DNA of 64,000 nucleotides from Delphinapterus leucas (lineage: Eukaryota; Chordata; Mammalia; Artiodactyla; Monodontidae). Below, piece after piece: positions 1 through 18,470 of the stretch (positions within the stretch are counted from its first letter, which is position 1; each line of letters begins with the position of its first letter). Location of the stretch: assembly GCF_002288925.2 (NCBI RefSeq), contig NW_022098058.1:2197138-2261137 (forward strand), given 5' to 3'. The notes below the pieces were generated by a model. That model worked only from the letters and a program-made list of their open reading frames with translations. It was not told where the DNA came from and made no database searches. The translations under genes were made by a program, and so were the position numbers.

Positions 1-59
1 AAATAGAGCAATTTAAGCAGAAACAAGGCAACATGCCGGCAAAGAAACTTTATATATCC

Positions 60-106
<47 letters not shown>

Positions 107-762
107 GACACATATATATCTACCTATCTATATGGACGTATACAGTCTTGGGGAAGTATACGTTGATATAGATACAAAGAAATGGATATAACCTTGTGAG
201 TGTCTGAAGTTCTTCGGTTCCATTGGTGCAAATTTACTAGGCGAGTTAAGCTCTGCAATTTCAAAAAGTTGTTAAATTAACCTATACAACTGAGACCATG
301 CTGCGCAAGCATTTCAAAAACTCACAGACCAGTGGATTGGATAAATAGTCTCAGAAAAGAGTCTGTCTGCAGTTCCCGCCTAAGAAAACAAAACAAACAA
401 ACAAACAAAAACCCCTCCCCAACCCCCCAAAAACCAAACAAGGGGAGGACCGGAAGTGTACAGTACATTCATGCAGGGGACATGGCGCCGGGCGGGTGCA
501 TGGCTGGTCCATGTCGGGTGGGAGCCAGGAAGGGCTAGTTCTAGGAAAAACCGCTCACTCCCTTAAGCCCCCGGAGGAGATCCCGCCCTCGCCTCGAAGT
601 GAAAAAGAGTTCAAACAGCATCGCAGCCAGAAAAAGGGTCTGTTGGGTGGAAACGGTTTTCTCGCCAGTATTTGGTTTCCTGCTGTGGCTTGCTGCTGCT
701 TGGGTGAGTCGGGTGCCTGGACGGATGGGTGCCCGGGAGGTGGGTGGTGGCGGGGTCCTCAG
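1..762 (-). other. ATP2B2: ATP2B2 3' UTR (partial)
   Basis: Sequence directly after the stop codon at 763-765 on the minus strand, continuing to the window edge. No AATAAA or ATTAAA hexamer was seen on the minus strand in this stretch, so the cleavage site probably lies beyond position 1. The distal part contains a TG/TA dinucleotide repeat (61-118) that would be transcribed as CA/TA. An A/C-rich block at 388-440 becomes a G/T-rich block in the transcript. The UTR extent is inferred from the stop codon only. Confidence 0.75.
61..118. repeat. (TG)n(TA)n microsatellite
   Basis: Short TG run followed by about 15 TA units, then a degenerate tail of TATC/TACC units. It lies in the probable 3' UTR. 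Confidence 0.9.
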
Positions 763-1263
<501 letters not shown>

Positions 1264-2185
1264 TCATCCGTGAGGTTTTTAAAATTGCTTGGGTTTGGGT
1301 AAAGACTACAGGATTAGGACAGGAGGAAGGAAGGCCCATCATAGCGATGATGGGAAACTGTGGTTAGAGGAAGCTTAGCCCACTCCAGCGGGCACCCAGA
1401 CCTAGTGAGAGACTGAGCCTTGTTAACTTTAAAGCAGAGGTTCGACCATGCAGAAGGGGTGCGAGACCAGGTGGGAATAAAGGAGGAAGGAGGAGAGGCT
1501 ATTTATTTGTAAAAAAATTAATCTTAGAAAAACCACACGCGGTTAAGAAACCACACGACATGGAACAGATAACGTGTCACAAACAGAAAAGGAACAGAAA
1601 GGAGAGACAGTTGGATGAGCCGGGATGAGAAGGGACACACGAGGGCCAAACAGAGAAGGGCAACATCAAACCGGAGCAGCAAAGCAAACCGAAGCCAACT
1701 CGGGGCTTTCTGGGGTGCAGAGCAGAGGCAGCCAGAAAGCACGACGGAGGTGATGACTGATGACATTCAGGGGCACGAGCATGCTATGGGGGGGGGGGCG
1801 GGAGCCACACGGCACACACAGACGACACACGGCTACACTTGGAAGCCTGGACAATGTGAATGGAGGCCGTTTGTACCCAACGTTTCTTCCCTTCATGCAT
1901 TTGGGAGGTAAACACTCGAGTATAGACTCAAAGCCCTGGCCACTCATTAGAGTTGGCTTTGGGGTCCCTTATTTCCTGGGGATTTTTCCTCCTTTCTTTA
2001 TTTGTGCTTTGAAAACACAAGACCAAAAAACAAGGCCAAAATCAGAGGGCCAAACCCAGGCCCTGGGTAGGATTCTAAGAGGCTGTGGAACTGAGCCACA
2101 AAACAGCAAGTTCTTTCATTTTCTGTGTCTCAGTTGGAAGCTGGGTTCCCTGAAGAATGGAAGGAGGCTGGACGCTGAGTCGTCC

Positions 2186-2290
2186 AGGCCAGTGGGCAGA
2201 GCACTGGATCCAGAGTCGGGAAGACCCGAGTCTGCGTCCGGGCTCTGCCACTTCGGGTGCCTTGACTGCGGGCGAGCCACACCACCGGCC
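2186..2290 (+). repeat. MIR SINE fragment
   Basis: The tRNA-like half is recognisable: GCACTGGATCCAGAGTCGG, then a GGGCTCTGCCACTT block. Confidence 0.65.
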
Positions 2291-3261
2291 TGGCCGTCCC
2301 CTGTCCCGCCTCACAGGGTGCACAGGAACCGGACCCTCACCTTGAAGAGAGGCATCCCTTCTCTGGACTCCTGGGAGGGGGAGCCAAGCCTGCCATCTCA
2401 AGGGGCCGATGGGACTCGGGACAAAGGCGCCTCCTCCTCTCTTCCCAGCCCCAACTCAGAGCAGAGCCAGTGGTGGGGAAAGCAAGGCAGTATCCATGCT
2501 TCCAAGGAGCAGAGCCTCAGCCGAGGCGGCCGGGGTGCTGAGGCCGTCCGTCTTGGCCTTCCCTCCCCCCATATCACAGGCCTGTAGGGGGACAGAGGAC
2601 TGGACAGGGCAGTTGTGGGGAGGCCCTTGTGGTCCCAGGATTTGCGGAGCTAAACCCAGAGGTAGCTCGTTGGTGGGGCTCAGGGGGGAAAGCCCTGTCC
2701 ATGGGAGTGAATTTTCACAGTGACTGTGGCTGATGGTTTTAAGTGTCACAGCTCAGGGTTTGCTTGACTGTTTTAGAGAGGAGTCTTTATAAAGCACATC
2801 CTAAGCCCCTCTGCCTTTTAATTTAGAGAACACAGAGAAGAATTTAAGTTTGTCAATAAGCCTTCTTGGTCTTATGTAAGACCCCACAGTTTTGATTTTT
2901 TTTTTTTTTTTAAGTTTTTCTCCTTTGCTGTCAGCCATCACTTACTAGTTCTGGCTTTCCCTTGTCTTCTCAAAAGCATCTCTGTCCCCTCTCCTTCTTA
3001 TGTGCTATGGGCAGGGGACTCCAGGGAAACCTGCCTGGTGGAATCCTGCTTTCAGTAAGAGGCATCAGGTGCCAAGAGAGAGCCAGCCAGACGCCATGCA
3101 TTAGTGCTGGTTGTCCGTGATGGCCATCTGGCTGCTCTGAGGTTTCTTTCTCCCTGGATTCCCTATTTGTGGCTCTGTAGAGATTATTCAATATTCTGAT
3201 ATCCTGATAACTGGGCCACTACTCCCTTGATTAAGTGAAAACAACAACAAAAAAGATGTTG

Positions 3262-3345
3262 CAGGCCTCAGTTTTCTTAACTGTAAAATGGGAATAATAA
3301 TGATCATTGTAGCTGCTCAGCCCAGAGCCTGGCTGAATTGCAATA
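3262..3345 (+). repeat. MIR SINE fragment
   Basis: The middle part of MIR is visible: CCTCAGTTTTCTTAACTGT, AAAATGGGAATAATAATGAT and then a CAGAGCCTGGC-like end. Confidence 0.7.
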
Positions 3346-4639
3346 AGATGCCAGCCGGGAGCGCCTGGTGGAGGAGGAGGGATGGTGGCAGGACCCTGTC
3401 GTGTGACTGACAACGCGGAGGGGATGACACACAATGAGATGTAGGCCCCTCGCCCTCCCCCTGGAATGGAGACAACAGAAAGAATGAACTGCTCTGGACA
3501 AGACTGTGGGGACAAGACTTTTCGGGACACCCCGCCACGGCCATCTCAAGTCTCCACTTCGGATCTCTCGCGGCTGAAATGGAAAAAAGTATGGGAAGAA
3601 AAAAAAGCTCTCCCATCTCCCCTCCCTGCCTGCCCTGGTGATGGGCCTTGCTGGCATGAGCTGCACTGGGGCGTGGGGTGAGGGGGAAGAGAGGAAGGGC
3701 CTCGGTCTGTGGGCTTTCAGACGTTTTGGTTCCATCAGCACAAAGGGGGTGGGGAGCCCCATGCCCGTTGTCGATGGCTCTGAGGAAATGCATGGGCCCC
3801 GGTCTGGGGCGGGTTCGACATACTCGAATGTTTACCCGGCTTCAAGGAAGCCAAGAGTCTGGGATTGATTCACATTCATTTCAGGCTCAAGGTTAAAGAC
3901 TCACAACCTCTTTTAATTTCACTCTCTCTTGCTGAACTCTGTGTCCAGGGTTCTCTAGCCCTCTAGGGAAACAAACACATGGAATATTCAGACAGCGGAG
4001 AGGTCTGGGCTCCCCCCCAGAAGCAAGCCATTTTCTCGCCAACCCAAGGTTGCACTAAGTTAGTTACCAGAATGCTAATGAGAGGTCCAGCTTCCTTTCC
4101 TTCCCTTCTTCACTTCTCCCCCTAAGAGATGCAAACTCCTTGCCCTAGCAGTCCTCAGCACCGGGAATCTGAAGGGGGACTGGGATGGGGGATGCCCTAT
4201 CTAGCAGGGCACGGCATCCAGAAAGCGGCTGCTCTGGCGTTAGGGGTCTGATGCTCTGGGTTTGAAGGAACAGGACCTTCACTCATAGACGTGGAGCGTG
4301 CTATGAACTTGCTAAGTACAAAGGTAGCTTGAGATGGGTTAGGAATTTGTGGCAATAAGAGAGAGGAGCTCTGTAGCTTGGCCTTGGATCTAAGAGCTAA
4401 ATGCTAATTCTGTTCCTGATCGCCGATGGGAAAATGCCTCTCTTCTCAGTCCCTGCCAGGCTGGTGGAAACTCAAGCAGAGAAAGAGCTTCCCTGGCCTT
4501 CTAGACCCCAAAGGATTGGCTCCTCCTTTTCACCGGATGAGGCTGTGGGCGTGGGTACTGGTTCCACAGTGGAAATTCAACCTCTGTGGGCTCTAGGTCT
4601 GTGGGCTTATCTGGGAAGTGGTGTGGGTGGTGAGAAAAA

Positions 4640-4730
4640 TGAGGGACTTTGGAGTCAGATCTCTTGTCACTTACATACTGTGTGATCTTGGCCAAGTCAG
4701 TTCACTTCTCTGAGCCTGAGTGAAGGATGT
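4640..4730 (+). repeat. MIR SINE fragment
   Basis: TTTGGAGTCAGA, then TGTGTGATCTTGGCCAAGTC and CTTCTCTGAGCCT follow the MIR consensus order. Confidence 0.75.
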
Positions 4731-5297
4731 GCTGAACTGCTTTGGAAAATTTTGGGTGAGGCTTGAGTATAAGGCATTAGGGGTGTGCCCTTAAGTTTCT
4801 GGGAGAAAAAAAGAAACTCGCTTTTGAGTTAGTCACAAGAGGAAAGCAAGGCAGTGGACCAGAGTTTCCTCCCGATCATTCCAATGCCAGTCTGACCAGA
4901 CAGACTGTCCTGTCACCGCATGGTATCTGTCTGCCTGGGGCCCTCCGCCTCACAGTGGTGCTGAGGGAGGGATGTGTGATGTGCTGGGGGGTTCCTCACC
5001 CCAAGTCATGAGTCAGAAGTCAGCCAGGCACACGCCACCCTGCCCCAGGACTTGGTGGTCACTTCTGATAGCCCAAAGGACAGTGGTTTGACTCTTTCCA
5101 GGGCACAGAGAGCCCAGGTGTTTTCAACTCAACAGGCACCCTACTCTACTGGAGAATCCTGGGAAGAAGATCCTGCTCGGAGGAGGCAGGGGGTGGGGGG
5201 AGCCCACCTCTCCACCCACCCAATCGGGGACCCCTTCTCTTACTTCCTGGCCCCCTGCTTCACACCCTGTGGGAAGAAAGCCTTTTAGCTTCTGTAG

Positions 5298-5606
5298 GGA
5301 CCCTGCCTGGTATCTAGAGGGCTCTCAGAGTCCTTGGAGACCAGAGGAGGTGACATTGCTATAGAAACTATTCAAGCAAAGGAGGAACTAGGGGATATTT
5401 CACATCGTGACTGTGTTGACCAAAATGTGTCTGTTGAAACCACAGAGGTTGTGATCAATTTTGGAACCAGTACCCTTGAGCAAGGGGATGGTCAGGTGTT
5501 TTTTGAGACCCCATGCTCAGAAGTCCCAGAAGGGACCCAGAATTACAGGCTGGATTCTACAATTGCAGGTAGGAATGCAAGATTCCTAAGGAGGCGTGAT
5601 GCCTGA
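5298..5606 (+). other. Coding-like open frame of unknown identity
   Basis: Open for about 103 codons on the plus strand between a TAG at 5295 and a TGA, with no ATG in a plausible position. Unlike most chance frames in this GC-rich DNA it is A/T-richer and reads like ordinary protein, rich in E, T, V, D and Q (for example SVETTEVVINFGTS). It includes a donor-like site (TTGCAG then GTAGGAATG, near 5568). I do not recognise the family. It could be a relic exon or a degenerate mobile-element coding fragment, or chance. It is opposite in strand to ATP2B2. Confidence 0.25.
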
Positions 5607-7299
5607 GGGAGAGGCAAGACGGCACTTGGGTGAGGGAGTCATGCTTGATCAGCCCCTTTGGGTCCTCTGAGAAAATGACGGGTCGTGGGCAAGGCCTATA
5701 GCATCCTTCTCAAAGGCTGTTCCACAGTTGGGTCACCATGGGATAAAGGGATTAATCTGGGCTAGAAGGAGATTGGCTTAGAGATAGGAAGCAAAGGGCA
5801 GGCAGAAATGGGCATTTCTCTGAAGGAAAAGTGTTGAGAACCAATTGTCACAGGACTGGCCTTATTGAATGGTTTTCTAAAGGGCAGAAGAAAAGGTTCA
5901 AGATGACTGCGCTCTTTCTTCGAGACTGGAAGAGCTAAGATGCGGGGCCTAACCAAGGGAGAGGCTGCAGGTGCCCAGGAGTGCCGTGAGCCCCATGTTG
6001 GCCAGGGTGAGGCACCACGCTTCAAGAAAGAGGCCGAACTGGGGAGGACGAAGACCAGGGCCTGGACCCGGAGGCCGCCTTCTGGCAGTCAGACCGGCCG
6101 GAGGCATGCAGGAGGCAATGGGAGGGCAGTGGGAACCCCGAGAGGAAGAGATCATTTCCCCAGGTGGCTCTCCAGCCCTGAGCACTTTTGGTCTCTGCAC
6201 TTCACGACAGGAGGCAGCGCTGACCAAGGCTGGAGCTTGGCTGACGCAGGAGTAGGGCAGCTGGGCACGGCCTCCCACCGAGGCGAGGGCGCTCTGTATG
6301 GAGCGGGAGAGGGTGGGAACAAGTGTCTCCTGCCCTGAGAAAGCCTGGCAGTGACGTGCCGGTGACGGTGCCTCATGGGAACGTGACTCAGACACCATCT
6401 GCTCAAACGTGGCCTCCCTTCACCTGGGCTCGTCTGGCCTCCCCATCGCTGTGTTTTCGTGCTGGTGAATGAGCACAGGGGCTTTCCCCCGTTTCTGCAT
6501 CCTCCCTGTCATTTTGTGTACTTGGTGGGACTGCACCCACGGAAAGGTCGTGGGACGTGAGCACACGCCACCGACAGCACCGTGTGGCTTGCGCCTCTTG
6601 TCCAAGGGCTCAGATGGCATCATTCTCACCCAGCACATGGTCCTCTCCTGCCCGGTGGCAGAGATGTGTGTTTTGGATGTTCTGTGCTTGGGAGGGTGGG
6701 GGGTAGAGGCACCTTTTAAAGTATCAAGAGATGAGGCCTGGAGTCTCATCAGAGAAGCCCAAGGGCTGGCTGAGTGAACAGACAACGTGAGAGGACCAGA
6801 CTGCAGCTCCCTTGTGGTTTAGGAGGGGCTGACTAGAGACAGGGAAGGGAGGCAGGTGGTAAATAGAAACTCCTTGTGCCCTCTGGGACCTGGAGCCATG
6901 GGGGGTTCATAAAGATCTAGACAAGGCCAGAGTTGAGAAACTTGTGTCAGACGCCCTGGTGTGAGGAGATGAGCTCGAGGGAGGGAGGTGATGGAGGGGG
7001 TCGGAGTCCCAGGTGTCCCTCCAATGAGGAAGGAGGAAGCCACAGGTTAGACTGGGTCCCTCGGGCCTGCTGTCAGCCAGCCAAGATGAGACCCCCCACT
7101 GTGCTCTACCTGAGGTCAAGTGGAATGGGTCAGGAGCCTTGTCCCTTCCAGGAAGGGCTCAGGCCTTCACTGTGCTCCAAGCCCCGCTGCAGGGAGAAGT
7201 GTGTGTAAGGTAGCTGGTGCTCTCAGATGTACAAGGAGAGAGGGCAGAAGGGGCTGAACTACTGGGTAGCGGGCCTCCAGGCTGTGATCTCCTTGGGGG

Positions 7300-7720
7300 C
7301 CTGGGTCCCCTGACCAACTGTGACCTCTGATCTATAGTGAGCCCTCTGGGTTGGACCTCACTGTGGCTGACTGTGACCCCTGAGAGCCTTTCCTCCCTTG
7401 ACCCACAGTAACCCTTGGCCTGACTTCGACCGCAGGACTGTGATCTCATGGCCAACTCTGACCCTGGCCCTCACAAGCCAGGCTTTTCCTGACCGGGTAT
7501 GACCCTACACTGATTGGTGTGCTCCACGCCCCCCAGCTGACTGCTCCCCTCTGGCCACCGTGACCCTGTGGGGGACTGTGACATTCGATCACTGAAACCT
7601 CCCTGACCAACGGTGATCCTTTGACTGACCCAGACTTTTTGACTACTTGTGACCCTCAGGACCCCATGACTGCCTCGTCATAACCCCTGACCCTGACCCC
7701 AGCCGACCCTGACCCCCTAA
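7300..7720. repeat. Degenerate TGACC-rich tandem repeat
   Basis: About 25 copies of TGACC or close variants (CTGTGACCCC, CTGACCCTGACCCC, TGTGACCTCTGA) at irregular spacing of about 10-25 bases over 420 bp. The unit is strongly diverged on the left and tighter on the right (7690-7712). Confidence 0.7.
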
Positions 7721-7911
7721 GGGACTGCCACCCCGTGCCTGGCTGTGGTCTGCTGACCGCCTGGGACCCTCCTCAATGGCCGGGGCCCCTCAGCCCCCTG
7801 GGCCTAATCACGACCTCCTGCCCCCCGAGTCCCTGGCGCCCCGGCCCCTGCCCTCCTGGCCGCCCGGCGCTGGCGGCGGTGGCACCCGAGGCGGTAAGGA
7901 TTCACACTCAC

Positions 7912-8083
7912 GCCCGGCTGCAGCAGGAGGAAGGCTGGTCGGAGAGGAAAGAGCATTGGACAACGACACGCGACTAGGGCTAGAGAGATTGGCTACGTCC
8001 TGGCTCTGGCTGGTGACGGAGGACTGTCTCCGCAGGGCTCCCTGAAAGGAGGCCCCGCTCTTGAAAGTATTGACTACTTCAAT
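7912..8083 (-). CDS. ATP2B2: PMCA2 alternative site-C exon (172 nt)
   Basis: The acceptor CAG lies at 8084-8086 and the donor GTGAGT begins at 7911. The length of exactly 172 nt matches the known PMCA2 site-C exon. It encodes IEVVNTFKSGASFQGALRR, which replaces the second half of the calmodulin-binding domain, then a Ser-rich stretch ending in SLPPAAAG plus one extra base. RRQSSVTSQSQ contains candidate basophilic-kinase sites (RRQSS). Inclusion gives an a/c-type C-terminus without the ETSL PDZ ligand; in the literature this form predominates in hair-cell stereocilia and some Purkinje compartments. The exon is fully open and unbroken. Skipping joins 9908 directly to 1074. Confidence 0.95.
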
Positions 8084-12490
<4,407 letters not shown>

Positions 12491-13364
12491 CTAGGGGAGA
12501 AAGGCCTTGGATGGACTTTCTTCCACTTTTTCTGCAGAAATCTGATAAAGGTGGGAGGCCAGCTGTGCTACAAGGCGACAGGGCTTATAAAAAGCAACCC
12601 CTGGTTGGCAAACTCATCCGGACTGGGAGGATGTAGAGTGACCTCGGAATACCTGGCGGGAGACCATGGCTTTGGGTCCCCCCGAAAGTCTTGCTGCTTG
12701 TAACTGAGCACGTCCTTGCTGAGACCTCTGGAAGTGCAAGGGGCTGTTACAGGAGAGACCAGTTCCTGCATGGAGGCTGGAGCTTCCAGGCCAGGCTGGC
12801 TCTGGACTCACCCAGGTGGCCTAACTCTGCTGTGTGGACACCCACCCGCGGCATGCCTGATGCCGTCCTGCGTCCTTTTGCAAACTGCATGAGCTGGTGC
12901 TGGGAGGGTTTGTGGGGTTTTCTGAGTGTGAGGATCTAGCTGAGTCCAGGACCGCCCAGAGCAGGCGCTCAAGTGGGGAAGCCAGCGAGTAGAGCAGGAG
13001 CCCACCACGCCCCACTCTCTCCCCAGCCTGACAGCTTTCTCCGAGTCTCTACTAATTCTGCATTCCCCAAACATCCTCCAAAGCTTTTCATGATCATCTT
13101 TGCAACCGCCCTGCCAACACAACGGAAAGGAACTGCACTCTGAGGAATGGGATCGTGTCCCATCGCCATCTGTACTCTGGACTTGAGGGCAAGGGCTCGT
13201 TGGCATTGAAAACCCAGCTCAGAGAGGCTCTGGGGACTCCAAGCTGGCCCCAACTTGCCGTGTGGCTGTGGGCCAGCTCCTGCCCGCCTCTGGGCCTGTC
13301 CAGGTGCCAGGGGTGGGCTTCGCCCGGATCAGCTCTGAAGCACCCTGGAAGCCAGGCCAGTCTT

Positions 13365-13490
13365 AGAACCAGCTAGGGTGCCACCTCAGACTGGCTGTGT
13401 GCCCTCTGGCAAGTCACCTCCCCTCTCTGTGCTCGGTGCCCTCATTGTCATGGGGGTTGGTGGTAGAGGGTCCTAAATAAACGTGTTGTG
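13365..13490 (+). repeat. MIR SINE fragment
   Basis: CTGGCTGTGTGCCCTCTGGC, AAGTCACCTCCCCTCTCTGT and a CTAAATAAACG-like end follow MIR order. Confidence 0.7.
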
Positions 13491-13664
13491 GAAACAGCTG
13501 GCGGGTAGGCAGGCATGCGGCTCTTTTCTGAGGATGGCGTGGTGAGGATCCTTCCAAGTGTGGGAGCAATGAGAGAAGGGGCTGGCCACTCCCCCTAGAG
13601 CTTCAGGCTCTTGCGGGGCTGACGTGAGGCACCACCTTGCACTGTGTACACAGTGTCTGGAGCT

Positions 13665-14234
<570 letters not shown>

Positions 14235-15257
14235 TCACCCCCTGGGTTCCAGAACAGACGTGGAGCAGGTTTGCTAGGCCTTCCCTGGGGAACAGCCCAG
14301 ACCCGCCCACTTCAGACCTGTCTTCTCCCACAAGGAGAAAATTGAGCCCCAGGCCCGATGGCCACCAGTTCCACAGCCCAGGCCCCGTAAATACAGCCAC
14401 ATCCCCGCCATCTTCCCTCCTCCGCCTCTCCAGCCCCCGTCTGGACGAGCCTCTCTTCCAGGCTAAGGTCACGACCCTCCCACAACCACCTCCCGCCCAG
14501 ACCCCACCTCCTCTGCTTCCCGCTACCTCTTTCCCCTCGACCACCAATGGCTCGGGCCTCTCCTATCCCACAAACAATGCCTGGGACCCTGTCCCTTTTT
14601 TACTACCACCCAATTTCTCTTTACCTCTTGTGTTTACTTGAAGCAATTATTATGTGTGTCTGTGATGCCAAAAATAATGTATTTTCCTGGTAGAAAATTT
14701 GGGCAAGTAAGGAACAGAAGAAGCTAAAACTCATCAACATTCACCATTTACGGGTTCCCACCGTGCACATTCTGGTGTGGAGCCCCACGCTTCTCTCTGG
14801 CTGAGACAGGGATCACATATTCATACTGTCTGCGCACAGTCGTACCATGTGGTCTACACTGCCCGAGCACCTCCTCCAGGAAGCCCGCAGATCCTATACA
14901 CCCAGCAGCCTGGACTGAGCTGGCTCCTGAGGCCCCTCCGCCTACGCCTTACACACTCACTCATCTCCTAGATATTTATCACCGCCCCTCGTCCAGGCCA
15001 CCTCTCCCACCTCTGCCCGGGCTCAGTCACACTCCCCACTCCCCTCAGCTTCCTCCTGCCCATCAGCCTCCTCTATGCACCGTGGGGTCAGGGCCCCCAT
15101 CTCCCCACCAAGGCCTTCACAACCCTGCCGCCAACTCAATCCAAGACCTCAGGCAAACTGACAGCCCCCTTGGCACCTCAGTTTCCTCATCTGGCACTAG
15201 CTGGTCTCCAAGAAGCCTGGTGTGAGCAGCTGTACCATGGGAGTGTTCCTCAAGCCA

Positions 15258-15271
15258 CCACTAGAGGGAGC
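15258..15271 (+). promoter_or_regulatory. CTCF-like motif, copy 1
   Basis: CCACTAGAGGGAGC fits the CTCF core CCASYAGRKGGC at all but the last position. Occupancy is not shown by sequence alone. Confidence 0.5.
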
Positions 15272-15387
15272 CCCTTGTCCACAGAGCAGGAGACAACCCT
15301 TGGTGCCTCAGTTTCCTCATCTGGCACCAGCTGGTCTCCAAGAAGTCTGGTGTGAGCAGCTGTACCATTGGAGTGTCCCTCAAGCCA

Positions 15388-15401
15388 CCACTAGAGGGAG
15401 C
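15388..15401 (+). promoter_or_regulatory. CTCF-like motif, copy 2
   Basis: Identical 14-mer to the copy at 15258, in the second unit of the tandem duplication and in the same orientation. Confidence 0.5.
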
Positions 15402-16084
15402 CTCTTGTCCACAGAGCAGGAGACAAGGAAGGCACTTATGAGCAGAAGGGACCCCCGCCTCCACCCCGCCCTAGGCACCGCCCAGGGCTCTCACTCAGGG
15501 CTGGGGTGTTGGGTGCTGCCACGTGCACCCTCAAGGGCTCAGAGTACAACAGAGGGGACAGCATTCCCAGGGCCACACAGCTCTTCAGGGCAGTGCTGGC
15601 CTCTGGGCCTCTGTTGTGCTCTTATGGGCAGGACCTTGCCTGCCCACCTGGTTCTGGGAGGGGCCAGGCCTCGGAACACCTGCCCTCTCCTGGTCAGGCC
15701 CTGTTGGGGTGAGGCAGGAGGCTGTGCGAGCAATGGCAGGTGCCTGGCAGGCCCATTCTCTGAGGCTCGGTTTCTGCCTCTCTGAAATGGGGATCACCAC
15801 AGTTCCCGCCTCGTGAGGCGGCTGAGGAAGCAGTGAGGCTGCAGGTGCTGGGGCCTGCCTGTCAGCTCCACGAGGCTCAGGAACCCCAGCACAGAGGCCT
15901 TTCCCAACGCACTCCACGCCGGAGCTGAGGCTCCTAGGGCCCTGCCAGCTCTGCAACCCCAGCTGGCTGCCTGTCCTGCCCCGGCCTCTCTCTGGCCCTT
16001 TATGTGGCCAGGGGTCCTGCCTTCCCTTGAGGATCACCTCTCCTGCCTCTTGGAGCAACGGCCAGGCCTGTGCCTGGGTCAGGC

Positions 16085-16165
16085 ATATGTGGAGGTGGGC
16101 CTGGCATCTCCACTTGCTGGGTGACCTTGGGCAAATCCCGCCACCTCTCTGAGCCTCATTTCCTG
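16085..16165 (+). repeat. MIR SINE fragment
   Basis: GGGTGACCTTGGGCAAATCC and CACCTCTCTGAGCCTCATTT are the MIR core. Confidence 0.75.
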
Positions 16166-16222
16166 CACCCTGTGGGGCTGGCGCCTACGTGGGTGGGTCT
16201 GTGATGCAGCTCCTGGCCCTCA

Positions 16223-17509
<1,287 letters not shown>

Positions 17510-17842
17510 TCATCCTCAGTAAAACCTTCAGCAAATAACAGAGCGAACAGATGACACACGGCCCCTGTCACTGCTCTGGGGCCAGTAGAAAAGGATGCGT
17601 GATAGAAGTCGTCACTGGGTGTGTGTGGAGTTTGCGGGGTCCCAAGCAGAGACATCCATGGCAGGACAGAAACTCGGGTGTCAACCTTGATACATCCCTG
17701 TCCCTTTCCGCACATCAGATGCATCACTGCGTCTGAGGGTCCTACAGCCCCGAAGCCCCACTGGGATCCTTATCCTCCTCTCCGCCACCCCACATGCAGT
17801 GCCTCCACTCCCCCCTCCCTAACACCAGGATCCCCTCCAATC

Positions 17843-18051
17843 TTTTTTTTTTTTTTTTTCGGTATGCAGGCCTCTCACTGCTGTGGCCTCTCCCGTTGCA
17901 GAGCACAGGCTCGGACGCGCAGGCTCAGTGGCCATGGCTCATAGGGCCCAGCCGCTCCGCGGCATGTGGGATCTTCCCGGACCGGGGCACGAACCCGTGT
18001 CCCCTGCATCGGCAGAGCGGACTCTCAACCACTGCGCCACCAGGGAAGCCC
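17843..18051 (-). mobile_element. CHR-type cetacean SINE
   Basis: On the minus strand it starts GGGCTTCCCTGGTGGCGCAG, has a tRNA-like B box (GGGTTCGTGCCCCGG) and ends in a poly-A (plus-strand T17 at 17843). Target-site duplication: TCCCCTCCAATC at 17831-17842 and TCCCCTCCGATC at 18052-18063 (11 of 12). The short 'gagaggcc…' body type is the younger CHR subfamily known from cetaceans. Confidence 0.93.
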
Positions 18052-18239
18052 TCCCCTCCGATCGTCATAGCAGCCCCAGGGCCTTTCTCTCTGACACCTG
18101 AGTCTGAACCGGGCTCCCAGCACCAGCTGAGAGTCATACTCTCACTGCCCTCAGCCTCAGGATGACGCCGAGTTCTCGGCTCTACCCGCTTGGTCCTCCG
18201 TGGTCACACCCCGCCCATTCTCTGATCTCTTCCCTCCCC

Positions 18240-18470
18240 CAGCCACCCCCAGCCTGTGCTTCTGCCACGGGAACGGCTCTCCGTCCCATGCAGCTGGCCA
18301 GCTGCCTGTCTTTGCACAGGCTGTTCCCTGGGCCAGCCGTCCCGTCACCCAGTCACCCGGTCTCAGCCCGGCTACTGCTTTCCCTGGGAAGCCTTTGTGA
18401 CACCCTGAGGACCCCCGCCCACCCTAATCAGGTCCCTTTTGCTCCCACACGTGTGTCCTGCAATTGGCAA
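18240..18470 (+). repeat. L2 LINE 3'-end fragment
   Basis: TTTGCACAGGCTGTTCCCTG and GAAGCCTTTGTGACACCC match the L2 3' end; the rest is diverged. Confidence 0.6.

Larger units (their letters stand above)
15172..15431. repeat. 130-bp tandem duplication (two copies)
   Basis: Two adjacent copies about 95% alike, offset by exactly 130 bases; for example CCTCAGTTTCCTCATCTGGC begins at 15176 and again at 15306. Both copies keep CCACCACTAGAGGGAGCC. Differences are scattered single bases such as CTAGCTGG versus CCAGCTGG. Confidence 0.95.

Noticed and set aside
1760..2587. Long plus-strand open frame of 275 codons
   Set aside because: No conserved domain, low-complexity Pro/Ser/Gly/Arg composition expected from GC-rich DNA, and it runs across a MIR fragment.
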